In this document: positions 1-9,903 of the stretch, piece by piece | How positions within the stretch are numbered: the first letter of the stretch is position 1 | How the letters are laid out: each line of letters begins with the position of its first letter | From: Buchnera aphidicola (Microlophium carnosum) | Lineage (GTDB): Bacteria; Pseudomonadota; Gammaproteobacteria; Enterobacterales; Enterobacteriaceae | Length of the DNA: 64,000 nt | NCBI GenBank assembly: GCA_011752475.1 | Contig: CP048747.1 | Location: forward strand, 186,001 to 250,000 | Direction: 5' to 3' | Notes under the pieces: generated by a model | Told to the model about the DNA's origin: nothing | The model's database searches: none | Seen by the model: only the letters and a program-made list of their open reading frames with translations | Made by a program: the position numbers and the translations under genes

Positions 1-2
1 TA

Positions 3-755
3 TTAAGTTATGTTTCAAAACGTACACGTAGTTTTATTATTAGTTCTGATAATATTGAATTGACTCAAAAAGAATACGAATATCTAGAGTATTTAATTTA
101 TCGTAGATCTTTAGGGGAGCCTATAGCTTACATAATAAAAGAAAAAGAATTTTGGTCTTTGTCTTTATGTGTTTCATATGATACTCTTATTCCGAGACCT
201 GATACAGAAATTTTAGTAGAACAAGTATTATCTAAAATTGACAGTCATTCTATTTCAATTCTTGATTTAGGAACTGGATGTGGAGCTATTTCTCTAGCTT
301 TAGCTAGTATCTGTTCTCATTGGAATATTATTGGCATTGATAAATCAGAAAAAGCACTTACAATAGCTCGAATTAATGCAAATAAGTTAAATATTAAAAA
401 CGTTACTTTTTTTTATAGTAATTGGTTTTCAAAAATACACCAAAAATTTAATATTATTGTAAGTAATCCGCCATATGTTAGCGAGAAAGAAATAATATTT
501 TTTAAAAAAGATATTTTTTTTGAACCGTTCGATGCTCTTATATCTGATAATAATGGATTATCAGATATTGCAAATATCATAAAAAAAGCACAAAACTATT
601 TACTTTGTGGAGGGTGGTTATTAATAGAACATGGATGGAAACAAAAAACAGAAGTACAATATTTATTCAAAAAATATAATTTTTTTGAAATAACATCGTA
701 TCAAGATTATGGAGGAAATGATCGTGTAACAATTGGAAAAAAATATAATAAATAA
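3..755 (+). CDS. prmC: Release factor glutamine methyltransferase PrmC (HemK), 5' end cut by window edge
   Basis: Methylates the glutamine of the GGQ motif of peptide release factors RF1 and RF2, using S-adenosylmethionine, in the cytoplasm. The frame is open from base 3, so the start lies left of the window; a TTG at base 60 is internal, because the residues before it continue the family alignment. Visible: IPRPDTE linker, SAM-binding motif LDLGTGCGAISLALA (about bases 264-308) and the catalytic NPPY at 465-476. The C-terminal end (DYGGNDRVTIGKKY) matches E. coli PrmC, so the 3' end is intact. Usually it is read together with prfA upstream, which is outside the window, and sirB1 follows. Confidence 0.95.
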   Translation, partial: LSYVSKRTRSFIISSDNIELTQKEYEYLEYLIYRRSLGEPIAYIIKEKEFWSLSLCVSYDTLIPRPDTEILVEQVLSKIDSHSISILDLGTGCGAISLALASICSHWNIIGIDKSEKALTIARINANKLNIKNVTFFYSNWFSKIHQKFNIIVSNPPYVSEKEIIFFKKDIFFEPFDALISDNNGLSDIANIIKKAQNYLLCGGWLLIEHGWKQKTEVQYLFKKYNFFEITSYQDYGGNDRVTIGKKYNK

Positions 756-919
756 AAATTCATAATATTTTATGAAAATCTATCAAAACAAAAAATGTTT
801 TATTAACAATAATAAAAAAAAATGTTATATTTTAATATAAATTACATTAATTATATAAAAAATTATATCATTTAAATTTCTATTACGAATTTAAAAAAAA
901 TATTACTATTACTAATAAT

Positions 920-1729
920 ATGAAAGCTATTTCGAATATTGATTTTTCTAAATTATCACTTTTTGAATCTATCATTGTTGCTTCTCAAGCTATTCGAGAA
1001 GATTTTCCTACAAATTGTGTTTTATCTGAGTTAAAAAGCAGAATAAAAGAAGCTGAATCTTATATTTCATCTGAAAATGAACCTAATCGACAATTAGAAA
1101 AATTATTAGAATTATTTTATACTCACTGGAATTTTGGTGGTGCGAGTGGTGTTTACAAACTTTCAGATACACTATGGATTGATAGTGTACTGAAAACACA
1201 ACAAGGTACTGCAGTATCTTTGGGCATTCTTTTTTTACACATTGCTCAAGAATTAAAATTACCATTAAATCCTGTTGTTTTCCCTACTCAACTTATTTTA
1301 AGAGCAGATTGGATAAACGAAAAAAAATGGCTTATCAATCCTTTTAATGGAGAGATATTAGATCAACATACATTAGAAGTTTGGTTAAAAGGCAATATTA
1401 GCCCAACAGCAGAATTATATGAAAATGATTTATGCAAATCTGAATCTATTACTGTCATGCGAAAAATGTTAGACACATTAAAATCTGCATTAATGGAAGA
1501 AAAAAAAATGGAGTTAGCATTAAACGTTACTAATTTATTATTACACATTGATCCAAACGATCCATATGAAATTCGTGACAGAGGACTAATATATGCACAA
1601 TTAGAATGCAATCATGTTGCCTTAACAGATTTAATTTATTTTGTAGAACATTGTCCTGAAGATCCAATTAGTGAAATTATTAAGATTCAAATTCACTCTA
1701 TTGAACAAAAAAAAATTATTTTACATTAA
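920..1729 (+). CDS. sirB1: SirB1/YchA-family protein (transglutaminase-like plus TPR region)
   Basis: A 269-residue protein, the same length as E. coli YchA (SirB1), which lies near prmC in E. coli too (the intervening sirB2 is missing here). The N-terminal half has the SirB1 transglutaminase-like core (YTHWNFGGASGVY, then GTAVSLGILFLHIAQELKLP, residues about 65-115). The C-terminal third resembles TPR helices (LNVTNLLLHIDPNDPYEIRDRG). The biochemical function is not established; retention in such a reduced genome suggests a useful role. It ends seven bases before the convergent nadE stop. Confidence 0.85.
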   Translation: MKAISNIDFSKLSLFESIIVASQAIREDFPTNCVLSELKSRIKEAESYISSENEPNRQLEKLLELFYTHWNFGGASGVYKLSDTLWIDSVLKTQQGTAVSLGILFLHIAQELKLPLNPVVFPTQLILRADWINEKKWLINPFNGEILDQHTLEVWLKGNISPTAELYENDLCKSESITVMRKMLDTLKSALMEEKKMELALNVTNLLLHIDPNDPYEIRDRGLIYAQLECNHVALTDLIYFVEHCPEDPISEIIKIQIHSIEQKKIILH

Positions 1730-1736
1730 AAATAAT

Positions 1737-2543
1737 TTATTGTGTAATTGGCAAATTACGTTTGTGCAATGTGTTCAAATATAATCTTTCAATAATTTCT
1801 TGACTTTTGAGATCTATTTTCTTTCCTTCTAAGTAAGAATCAATGACGTTGTATGTAATACCCAAAACAGATTCGTCATCTCGTTGTGGATGATCATCTT
1901 CTAAATCTGCCATTGGTTTTTTTAGATATAGATGCTTTGGACAGTGTAATTGTTTTAATAATGATTGAATTTGTCGCTTATTTAATTTGGCAATAGGATT
2001 TATGTCTGTTCCATTATCTCCATATTTTGTGAAAAATCCAGTGATACTTTCTGCTGCATGTCCTGTTCCGACTACAAGACCTTTTTTTACAGCAGCAACA
2101 CTATATTGTACTTTCATTCTTTCTCTAGATTTCTCGTTGCCTCTTATATAATCTGAAATAATAATACCTGATTTTTTTAAAGATTGCTCGCTATTTAAAA
2201 CTGACTGTTTTATGTTAATGTTAAATACTTGGTCTGGACGTATAAAATTAATTGCATCTTGACAGTCTTTTTCATCAGATTGAACACCATATGGTAGGCG
2301 TAATGCGATAAATTGATAATTAATATCTTTTTTATCGTTTCTTAATTGTTCTATACTTATTTGACACAATTTAGCAGTTAATGTAGAGTCTTGTCCACCA
2401 CTAACACCAACTATTAAAGATTTCAGATAAATATGATTAAGTAAATATTTTTTTAAAAAATTAATAGAGTTTTTGATTTCTATTTCCGGTATAATTATTG
2501 ATCTAACTCCTAGTAATTCAATAATTTTATTTTGAAGTGTCAT
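1737..2543 (-). CDS. nadE: NH3-dependent NAD+ synthetase NadE
   Basis: Last step of NAD synthesis: amidates deamido-NAD+ with ammonia and ATP. The protein (268 aa) has the ATP-pyrophosphatase loop SGGQDST at residues 48-54, the TGHAAESITGFFTKYGD region and a C-terminal end like the E. coli enzyme (275 aa). I chose the ATG at 2543 (MTLQNKIIELLG), which aligns with E. coli MTLQQQIIKALG and has an AGGAAG ribosome site just upstream; an in-frame ATG at 2564 would add seven residues absent from the family. It is divergent from ackA and convergent with sirB1. Confidence 0.95.
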   Translation of the reverse strand: MTLQNKIIELLGVRSIIIPEIEIKNSINFLKKYLLNHIYLKSLIVGVSGGQDSTLTAKLCQISIEQLRNDKKDINYQFIALRLPYGVQSDEKDCQDAINFIRPDQVFNINIKQSVLNSEQSLKKSGIIISDYIRGNEKSRERMKVQYSVAAVKKGLVVGTGHAAESITGFFTKYGDNGTDINPIAKLNKRQIQSLLKQLHCPKHLYLKKPMADLEDDHPQRDDESVLGITYNVIDSYLEGKKIDLKSQEIIERLYLNTLHKRNLPITQ

Positions 2544-2637
2544 ATATCTTCCTAATTTTTTCAAATTGTAAATGTTTGCATATTACATACTAAATATATT
2601 TTTTAACATTATTAAAATAGAAAAATGGATAAAAAAA

Positions 2638-3843
2638 TTGAATAATTTAATTTTTGTATTAAATTGTGGTAGTTCTTCTATAAAATTTGCGATATTAGAT
2701 CCTAAAAATGAAAAAAAATATTTATCGGGTTTGGTAGAATGTTTATTTTTATCAGAAACATACATCACATGGCAGTGTTTAGGAGTAAAATACAAGAAAA
2801 AAATAGGTGCACACATTAGTCATGAAGATGCATTAAATTTTATTATAGATCAAGTGTTATCACATCAAAAAAATATTTTAAACAATTTAATAGGTGTAGG
2901 GCATAGAGTAGTACATGGAGGAGCTAAAATAAAAAAATCAACTATTATCAATAATAATATTATTCAATGTATTCAGGATGCAGTCTCTTTTGCTCCATTA
3001 CATAATCCAGTAAATTTAATTGGTATTAAAACTATTATAAAAAAATATCCTAGTTTATCAAGAAAAAATGTAGCAGTTTTTGATACATCTTTTTATCAAG
3101 ATATGCCTGAAACTTCTTTTCTATATGCTATACCGTATAGTTTTTATAAGAAACATGGTATTAGACGCTATGGTGCTCATGGTATTAGTCATAATTATGT
3201 TGCGCATAAAATTTCTATTATCTTGAATAAAGAATTTAAAAAGTTAAATGTTATAACATGTCACTTAGGAAACGGAGCTTCTATTTCTGCTATTTGTAAT
3301 GGAATATGTGTAGATACTTCAATGGGATTAACCCCTTTAGAAGGATTAGTTATGGGAACTAGAAGTGGTGATTTAGACCCTTCTATTATTTTTTTTATGA
3401 ATAAAAAACTTAATTTAAATATTGATGAAATTGAAATAATTTTGAATAAAAAATCAGGATTATTAGGTTTAAGTGGTATTAGTAGTGATTTTCGATATTT
3501 TGAAAAAAATTATAACTGTAAAAAACATGCTAAAAGATCTGTAGATATTTTTTGTCATCGTTTATCTAAATATATTGCTGCTTACATGAGTTTAATGGAA
3601 AATCATTTAGACGCTGTAATTTTTACTGGTGGAATCGGTGAAAATGTACCTTTAATTAGAGAGCTAACTCTTTCTAGATTATCGCTATTAGGTTTTAAAA
3701 TTAATTTAACACTTAATTCGTCTATTACAGGAAATAAATCAGGAATAATAACTGAATCTACTTCTCGTCCAGTTTTTGTGATTGCAACAGACGAAGAATT
3801 AGCAATAGCTCAAGAAACTAGTAATATAATTAGTAGAAAATAG
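2638..3843 (+). CDS. ackA: Acetate kinase AckA (start uncertain)
   Basis: Interconverts acetyl phosphate + ADP and acetate + ATP; works with Pta downstream. ASKHA-fold motifs are all present: FVLNCGSSSIKFAI at the N terminus, GHRVVHGG, RRYGAHGISH, HLGNGASISA, DTSMGLTPLEG, FTGGIGEN. The open frame begins at 2572 but its first 22 residues have no family counterpart. A TTG at 2638 aligns with the normal N terminus and has a weak GGAT upstream. An out-of-frame ATG at 2625 followed by A7 (2631-2637) would give MDKKLNNLIFVLN if one A were lost, so a poly(A) frameshift at the start is also possible. Confidence 0.9.
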   Translation: MNNLIFVLNCGSSSIKFAILDPKNEKKYLSGLVECLFLSETYITWQCLGVKYKKKIGAHISHEDALNFIIDQVLSHQKNILNNLIGVGHRVVHGGAKIKKSTIINNNIIQCIQDAVSFAPLHNPVNLIGIKTIIKKYPSLSRKNVAVFDTSFYQDMPETSFLYAIPYSFYKKHGIRRYGAHGISHNYVAHKISIILNKEFKKLNVITCHLGNGASISAICNGICVDTSMGLTPLEGLVMGTRSGDLDPSIIFFMNKKLNLNIDEIEIILNKKSGLLGLSGISSDFRYFEKNYNCKKHAKRSVDIFCHRLSKYIAAYMSLMENHLDAVIFTGGIGENVPLIRELTLSRLSLLGFKINLTLNSSITGNKSGIITESTSRPVFVIATDEELAIAQETSNIISRK

Positions 3844-3886
3844 TTTTTTTTATTATTTTATGTTGATATGTCATAATAGGATAATT

Positions 3887-6019
3887 ATGTCACGCATTAT
3901 AATGTTAATTCCCTTGGATAAAGATGTTGGTTTAACTTCAGTAAGTTTAAGCATGATTTATTTTCTGAATAAGAATAAATTGAACAAAAAATCTATTCAA
4001 CCTATATTATATTTATCTTGTATAAAAAATTGTTTAGATGATACATTATTAATTATTAAAAAATATTTTTCAAAAATTGTTCATACATTAGAACATGTAG
4101 ATTTTTCTAAAGTTTTTTTTAATTCTCCTGAATATTTTTTTTTGTTAAATAAAATTATAGATAATTGTTATAACAATAAATTTTTATATGAATTTATTTT
4201 AATTGAAGGTATAAATAATAATCATAGTATTGATTCTAAAGAGATTAATTATGATCTTGCGCAAAATTTAAATGCAGAAGTGATATTTGTATCTAATTTA
4301 GAGAATGTTTCTTTGGAATATGTCAAAAATAAAGAAAAACAAATAAATTTATTTGTAAAATATAAGAAATATAAAAATATTTTAGGGATTATTTTTAATC
4401 ACATCAACTCTCCTTTTATAGAAAAAAAATATACCCTCATAGAAAAACTAATATTATTAAAAAAAATAGAAAATAAAAAAGAAGTTGTTGTTCTAAAAGA
4501 AGTATTTAAAAAAAATTTTTTGACAATTATAGCTTGTATTCCTTGGAATAAAAAAATTACGACAATACATGTCATGGATATTTTTAATTTTCTAAATATA
4601 AAATGTATTAATTTAATTCATAAAAAAACTTATATGATAGAAGAAATAATGATATTTGATGAAAGTTATCTAAATATGTTGAATAAAAATTATTTGAATA
4701 CCTTGATAATAATTTCTTTTAGTCGTATAGATGTTTTAATTAATATTTTAAATTTTCATTCTAATTTTAATGCTAATAAAATTAAGTGTGTTATATTAAC
4801 CGGAGTATCAAAATCAAAAAAATATATTATTTCTGTATGTAAAGTATTAATTGAAAAATCTATTTCTATTTTTTGTACAGAAAATAGTACAATTGAGATT
4901 GTATCTCAATTGCAAGTTTTTAACTTTGATATAAATATAAAAGGTATAATATATATTGAAAAATTGCAGAAGTATATTTCTAATTTTTTTTGTTACTCTT
5001 CTATAATGGTTTCTAAGAAATACTATAATTATGGCATAACATATTCTCCAAGAGAATTTCTCTATACTTTAAAGCTATTATCAAAAAAAAGAAATAAACG
5101 TATTATATTACCTGAATCATATGAGACTCGAATATTAAAAGCTGTTTCAATGTGTGATGATGCCAATATTGCTCAATGTGTATTATTAGGAGATCCAAAA
5201 AAAATTCATAGTATTGCAAATGATAAAGGTATTTATTTAAATAAAAATATTGAAATAATTGATCCTGTCTTAATAAGACACCAGTATGTTTCTCGTCTTG
5301 TAGAAATCCGAAAAGAAAAAGGAATGAATAAACTTCTTGCCGAAAAACAATTAGAAAATAATATGGTTTTAGCTACTTTAATATTAGAATCTAATGAAGT
5401 AGATGGATTAGTTTCTGGTTCAATAAATACTACTTCTGACACTATACGTCCAGCATTGCAAATTATTAAAACTAATGCTCAGAATTCATTGGTATCATCT
5501 ATTTTTTTTATGTTGTTACCAAGTGAAGTATTTATTTATGGTGATTGTGCTATTAATATTAATCCAACTGCAGAAGAACTAGCAGAAATTGCAATTCAAT
5601 CTGCAGATTCAGCAAAAATTTTTAAAATAGAACCACGTATTGCTATGTTATCTTATTCAACTGGTTGTTCTGGATTTGGATATCAAGTGGAAAAAGTAAA
5701 AGAAGCCACCAGGATTGTTAAAAATAAAAGACCCGATTTAATTATTGATGGTCCTATACAATATGACGCAGCTGTTTCAGAAAAAGTTTCTAAATTAAAA
5801 TCACCTGATTCACCCATTTCAGGAGCTGCAAATATATTTATTTTTCCAGATTTAAATTCTGGTAATATAGCTTACAAAGCAGTTCAACGTTCTTCAAAAA
5901 TAGTTTCTATTGGTCCAATGTTACAAGGATTAAGGAAACCAGTAAATGATTTATCACGAGGTGCTTCAGTAGAAGATATTGTATATACTATTGCATTAAC
6001 ATCAATTCAATCTCAATAA
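3887..6019 (+). CDS. pta: Phosphate acetyltransferase Pta
   Basis: Converts acetyl-CoA and phosphate to acetyl phosphate and CoA, feeding AckA for substrate-level ATP. 710 aa against 714 in E. coli. Three parts as in the long enterobacterial form: N-terminal BioD-like P-loop domain (MSRIIMLIPLDKDVGLTSVS), central DRTGG domain, and the C-terminal catalytic PTA_PTB domain (ILPESYETRILKA, DGLVSGSINTT, YGDCAININPTAEELAEIA, GNIAYKAVQRS). The ATG at 3887 aligns exactly with the E. coli start and has AGG seven bases upstream; ATG codons at 3860 and nearby would add an unconserved extension. The N-terminal two thirds are more diverged and AT-rich than the catalytic domain. Confidence 0.95.
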   Translation: MSRIIMLIPLDKDVGLTSVSLSMIYFLNKNKLNKKSIQPILYLSCIKNCLDDTLLIIKKYFSKIVHTLEHVDFSKVFFNSPEYFFLLNKIIDNCYNNKFLYEFILIEGINNNHSIDSKEINYDLAQNLNAEVIFVSNLENVSLEYVKNKEKQINLFVKYKKYKNILGIIFNHINSPFIEKKYTLIEKLILLKKIENKKEVVVLKEVFKKNFLTIIACIPWNKKITTIHVMDIFNFLNIKCINLIHKKTYMIEEIMIFDESYLNMLNKNYLNTLIIISFSRIDVLINILNFHSNFNANKIKCVILTGVSKSKKYIISVCKVLIEKSISIFCTENSTIEIVSQLQVFNFDINIKGIIYIEKLQKYISNFFCYSSIMVSKKYYNYGITYSPREFLYTLKLLSKKRNKRIILPESYETRILKAVSMCDDANIAQCVLLGDPKKIHSIANDKGIYLNKNIEIIDPVLIRHQYVSRLVEIRKEKGMNKLLAEKQLENNMVLATLILESNEVDGLVSGSINTTSDTIRPALQIIKTNAQNSLVSSIFFMLLPSEVFIYGDCAININPTAEELAEIAIQSADSAKIFKIEPRIAMLSYSTGCSGFGYQVEKVKEATRIVKNKRPDLIIDGPIQYDAAVSEKVSKLKSPDSPISGAANIFIFPDLNSGNIAYKAVQRSSKIVSIGPMLQGLRKPVNDLSRGASVEDIVYTIALTSIQSQ

Positions 6020-6051
6020 AATATATATTTATAGAATAAAAAATATATTTT

Positions 6052-6315
6052 TTAAATTTTAATTACAATATTTCCATTTGGTTTACAACAACACGGGAAT
6101 ATTTCTTTTTCTTTAAATAAAGCAGCTATAGGCTGTTTTATTAAATAAAATATTTTTCCCCTGACTAACTCAATTCTACAAATTCCACAATATCCAGATC
6201 GACACTGGTATTCTATATTAATATTATTTAATTTTAAAACAAATAATAACGAGATATTTTTTTTATAAAGTATTTTTTTATTAATATTTATTATTTCAAT
6301 AATAGTATGAGTCAT
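6052..6315 (-). CDS. yfaE: [2Fe-2S] ferredoxin YfaE
   Basis: Small ferredoxin (87 aa) that supplies electrons to maintain the diferric-tyrosyl radical cofactor of NrdB. Plant-type [2Fe-2S] ligands are Cys38, Cys43 and Cys46 (YQCRSGYCGICR) plus a cysteine of the CCC at 75-77; the E. coli protein has the same CCC. The ATG at 6315 gives the family length (84 aa in E. coli) and lies one base after the nrdB stop codon, so it is translationally linked to nrdB. The longer frame to 6372 would lie inside nrdB and is unlikely. Confidence 0.93.
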   Translation of the reverse strand: MTHTIIEIININKKILYKKNISLLFVLKLNNINIEYQCRSGYCGICRIELVRGKIFYLIKQPIAALFKEKEIFPCCCKPNGNIVIKI

Positions 6316-6316
6316 T

Positions 6317-7447
6317 TTATAATCTAAATGTTTTAAATTCATTATCAGATACTTCTGAATCAATCTGACCAACTAAATAAGAACTGATTTCCGTTTCTTG
6401 AGGAGCAGTTTGTATATTATCAGAAGTTAACCAATCGTTAATCCAAGGGATAGGATTAGATTTTTTTTTAAAAGGCATTTTAAAACCTATTGCATGCATA
6501 CGAATATTCGTAATATATTCTATGTATTGCCAAAGAATATCTTTATTTAATCCGAGCATTGAACCATTTTGGAATAAATATTCAGCCCATTTTTTTTCTT
6601 GTTGTGAAGCTGAAAGAAATATATTAATAGCTTCTTCTTGACATTCTAAAACTATATCATTCATGTTTTCATCATTTTTTATATTACTTAAAATATTTAA
6701 AATATGTTGAGTACCTGTTAGGTGTAATGCTTCATCACGTGCTATTAATCTTATAATTTTTGCGTTTCCTTCCATGAGTTCTCTTTCTGCAAACGCAAAT
6801 GAACATGCAAAACTTACATAAAATCTAATCGCTTCTAAAACGTTAACACTAATTAAGCATAAATATAGTCTTTTTTTTAGTAAGTGTAAATTAATGTGAA
6901 TTTTTTTACCATTTAATAAATGAATACCTTCTCCTAATAAATGCCAATAACTAGTTAATTTTATTAGTTCATCGTAATAGATAGAAATGTTTTGAGCACG
7001 ATCATTAATGTGTTTGTTTGAAATAATATCATCAAATATTAAAGATGGAGAGTTAACAATGTTTCTAATTATATGAGTGTAAGAACGTGAATGAATAGTT
7101 TCTGAAAAAGACCATGTTTCAATCCATGTTTCTAGTTCAGGAATAGAAACAATTGGTAGAAAAGCTATATTAGGGCTTCTTCCTTGAATAGAATCAAGTA
7201 ATGTTTGATACTTTAAGTTACTAATAAAAATATGTTTTTCATTATCAGGCAAGTTTTGAAAATCTATTCTATCTCGAGAGAGATCTATTTCTTCAGGTCT
7301 CCAAAAAAACGATAATTGTTTTTCAATTAATTGTTCAAAAATATTATATTTTTGTTGATCGTATCTAGCAATATTGACAGGTTGTCCAAAAAACATCGGT
7401 TCTTTAAGTTGATTATTTTTTTTTTTTGAAAAAATCGTATAAGACAT
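6317..7447 (-). CDS. nrdB: Ribonucleoside-diphosphate reductase class Ia, beta subunit NrdB
   Basis: Radical-generating subunit of aerobic ribonucleotide reductase. 376 aa, identical in length to E. coli NrdB. The iron and radical residues appear in SETIHSRSY (Glu, His and the radical Tyr about residue 123), with later ligands in the MEGNAKIIRLIARDEALHLTGTQ segment. The C-terminal tail, which docks in NrdA, is present (SEVSDNEFKTFRL). Order nrdA-nrdB-yfaE is as in E. coli, giving the whole deoxynucleotide supply from one transcription unit. Confidence 0.97.
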   Translation of the reverse strand: MSYTIFSKKKNNQLKEPMFFGQPVNIARYDQQKYNIFEQLIEKQLSFFWRPEEIDLSRDRIDFQNLPDNEKHIFISNLKYQTLLDSIQGRSPNIAFLPIVSIPELETWIETWSFSETIHSRSYTHIIRNIVNSPSLIFDDIISNKHINDRAQNISIYYDELIKLTSYWHLLGEGIHLLNGKKIHINLHLLKKRLYLCLISVNVLEAIRFYVSFACSFAFAERELMEGNAKIIRLIARDEALHLTGTQHILNILSNIKNDENMNDIVLECQEEAINIFLSASQQEKKWAEYLFQNGSMLGLNKDILWQYIEYITNIRMHAIGFKMPFKKKSNPIPWINDWLTSDNIQTAPQETEISSYLVGQIDSEVSDNEFKTFRL

Positions 7448-7515
7448 AATATTATACCTAATAATAAATTTAATGTTGTAGTATATGTTTTTTACAATAT
7501 TTTAATTTTCTATTT

Positions 7516-9810
7516 TTATATAATACATGAGCCACTTTCGCAAATATTTTCTTCTATAGATTCAGAAGATTCAGATATAATATTTTGATGGTCTTCAGAA
7601 CCATCTCGAGTGTTTTGATAATACAATGTTTTTAAACCAAGTTTATAAGACAATAGAAGATCATAGAGAAGTTGTTTCATAGGAATTTTTTTATTTAAAA
7701 ATTTTTCTGGATCATAGTGAGTATTTGCTGAAATAGATTGATCAATAAATTTTTGCATAATACCAACTAGTTGTATATATCCTATATTATTTGGTATATC
7801 CCAAAGTAATTCGTATTGTGATTTTAATTTTTTATATTCTGGAACAACTTGACGTAATATTCCATCTTTTGACACTTTAATACTAATGAAACCTCTTGGT
7901 GGTTCAATTCCATTTGTTGCATTAGATATTTGAGAAGACGTTTCTGAAGGCATTAAAGCAGATAATGTTGAATTTCTTAAACCATATTTTTTTATTTTAC
8001 AGCGTAATAAATCCCAGTCTAAATGCAGTGGTTCATTACATATATCGTCAATATCTTTTTTGTATGTATCTATAGGTAATTTCCCTAAATAGTAATTAGT
8101 ATGATTAAATAAAGAACATGCTCCTTTTTCTTTTGCTAATTCACAAGATGCTTCCAATAAATAATATTGCATGGCTTCAAAAGTTTTATGTGTTAAATTT
8201 TTTGCACTTCCATCTGAATAACGTACTTTGTTCTTAGCTAAATAATACGCAAAATTAATTACACCAATTCCTAGAGAACGTCTAGAAATAGCTGATTTTT
8301 TAGCTGCTAATATTGGATAATTTTGATATTCTAATATTTCATCTAGTGCACGTACAGATAATATAGATAATTCTTTGAATTCATCGAGATTTTTAATACT
8401 TCCTAAATTGAAAGCCGATAATGTGCAAAGTGCTATTTCTCCATCAACATCATAAATATCATTTAATGCCTTAGTGGGTAATGTAATTTCTAGACATAAA
8501 TTAGATTGTTTTATTGGAGATAATTGAGGGTTGAATGAACTATGTGCATTACAATGATCGACATTTTGTATATAAATACGTCCAGTGGAAGTTCTTTCTT
8601 GCATTATCAACGAAAATAGTTCTAATGCTTTAATTGTTTTTTTTCTTATACTTTTGTTGTTTTCATATTGAATATATATCTCCTCGAATTTTTTTTGGTC
8701 AGAAAAAAATGCTTCATATAAGTTAGGAACATCAGAAGGACTGAATAATGTTATTTTATCTCCTAATAACATTCTTTGATACATTAGCTTATTAATTTGA
8801 ATTGCATAATCAACATGACGAACTCTATTATCTTCGATTCCTCTATTATTTTTTAAAACTAATAAACTTTCAACTTCAAAGTGCCATATTGGATAAAAAA
8901 TAGTTGCAGCTCCACCCCTTACACCTCCTTGCGAACAAGATTTGACAGCGCTTTGAAAATGCTTATAAAAAGGTATACATCCTGTATGAAATGCCTCTCC
9001 ATTTCTAATAGGGCTTCCTAATGCCCGAATTTGTCCGGCATTAATACCAATTCCAGCACGTTGAGAAACATATTTAACAATAGAGCTAGTTGTCGCATTA
9101 ATAGAATTTAAATTATCAGCACACTCAATTAAAACACAAGAACTAAATTGACGAGTAGGAGTTCTAACTCCAGACATAATTGGTGTTGGTAATGAAATTT
9201 TAAAAGTAGAGATAGCATTATAAAAACGATGTATATAATTCATTCGAACATTTTTTGGATATTTAGAAAATAAACATGCAGATATTAAAATATATAAAAA
9301 TTGTGCACTTTCATAGATTTTTCCACTGATACGATTTTGTATTAAATATTTTCCTTCTAACTGTTTTACAGCTGCATATGAAAAATTCATATCTCTCCAA
9401 TGATCAATAAAAGAATTCATCTGTATAAATTCTTTGTGAGAATAGTTTTTCAGTAGATTTTTATCATACTTTCCTAACACAACCATGTTTTTTACATGAT
9501 CATATAGTTGAGGTGGTTCAAATTGACCATAAGCTTTTTTTCTAAGATGAAAAATAGATAATCTTGCAGCCATATATTGATAGTCTGGTGTATCTTGTGA
9601 AATAAGATCTGCAGCTGCTTTTATAATAGTTTCATGAATATTAATAGTAGTAATATTATCATAAAATTGAATTCGAGAGCATAACTCAACTTGTGATACA
9701 GATACGTCATCTAGTCCTTCTGATGCCCAATTTAACACTTTATGAATTTTATCTAAATTTATTTTTTCTTTTCTTCCATCACGCTTAGTAACAAACAGAC
9801 TATTTTTCAT
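7516..9810 (-). CDS. nrdA: Ribonucleoside-diphosphate reductase class Ia, alpha subunit NrdA
   Basis: Catalytic subunit reducing NDPs to dNDPs. 764 aa against 761 in E. coli. The N-terminal ATP-cone is present (TKRDGRKEKINLDKIHKVLNW region). Active-site cysteines are in FSSCVLIE, SNLCLEITLP and IALCTLSAFN. The C-terminal redox pair is kept (CESGSCII). It leads the nrdA-nrdB-yfaE unit. An approximately 90-base gap separates it from the gyrA stop, so co-transcription from gyrA is possible but not shown. Confidence 0.97.
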   Translation of the reverse strand: MKNSLFVTKRDGRKEKINLDKIHKVLNWASEGLDDVSVSQVELCSRIQFYDNITTINIHETIIKAAADLISQDTPDYQYMAARLSIFHLRKKAYGQFEPPQLYDHVKNMVVLGKYDKNLLKNYSHKEFIQMNSFIDHWRDMNFSYAAVKQLEGKYLIQNRISGKIYESAQFLYILISACLFSKYPKNVRMNYIHRFYNAISTFKISLPTPIMSGVRTPTRQFSSCVLIECADNLNSINATTSSIVKYVSQRAGIGINAGQIRALGSPIRNGEAFHTGCIPFYKHFQSAVKSCSQGGVRGGAATIFYPIWHFEVESLLVLKNNRGIEDNRVRHVDYAIQINKLMYQRMLLGDKITLFSPSDVPNLYEAFFSDQKKFEEIYIQYENNKSIRKKTIKALELFSLIMQERTSTGRIYIQNVDHCNAHSSFNPQLSPIKQSNLCLEITLPTKALNDIYDVDGEIALCTLSAFNLGSIKNLDEFKELSILSVRALDEILEYQNYPILAAKKSAISRRSLGIGVINFAYYLAKNKVRYSDGSAKNLTHKTFEAMQYYLLEASCELAKEKGACSLFNHTNYYLGKLPIDTYKKDIDDICNEPLHLDWDLLRCKIKKYGLRNSTLSALMPSETSSQISNATNGIEPPRGFISIKVSKDGILRQVVPEYKKLKSQYELLWDIPNNIGYIQLVGIMQKFIDQSISANTHYDPEKFLNKKIPMKQLLYDLLLSYKLGLKTLYYQNTRDGSEDHQNIISESSESIEENICESGSCII

Positions 9811-9903
9811 AATGAATTTAACTTATTATCAAGAGTACAAAAAATTTTTATTTTTTTTATTTAATAATTAATATTAGGTGTTTATTGTAGATAAATATAT
9901 TTT

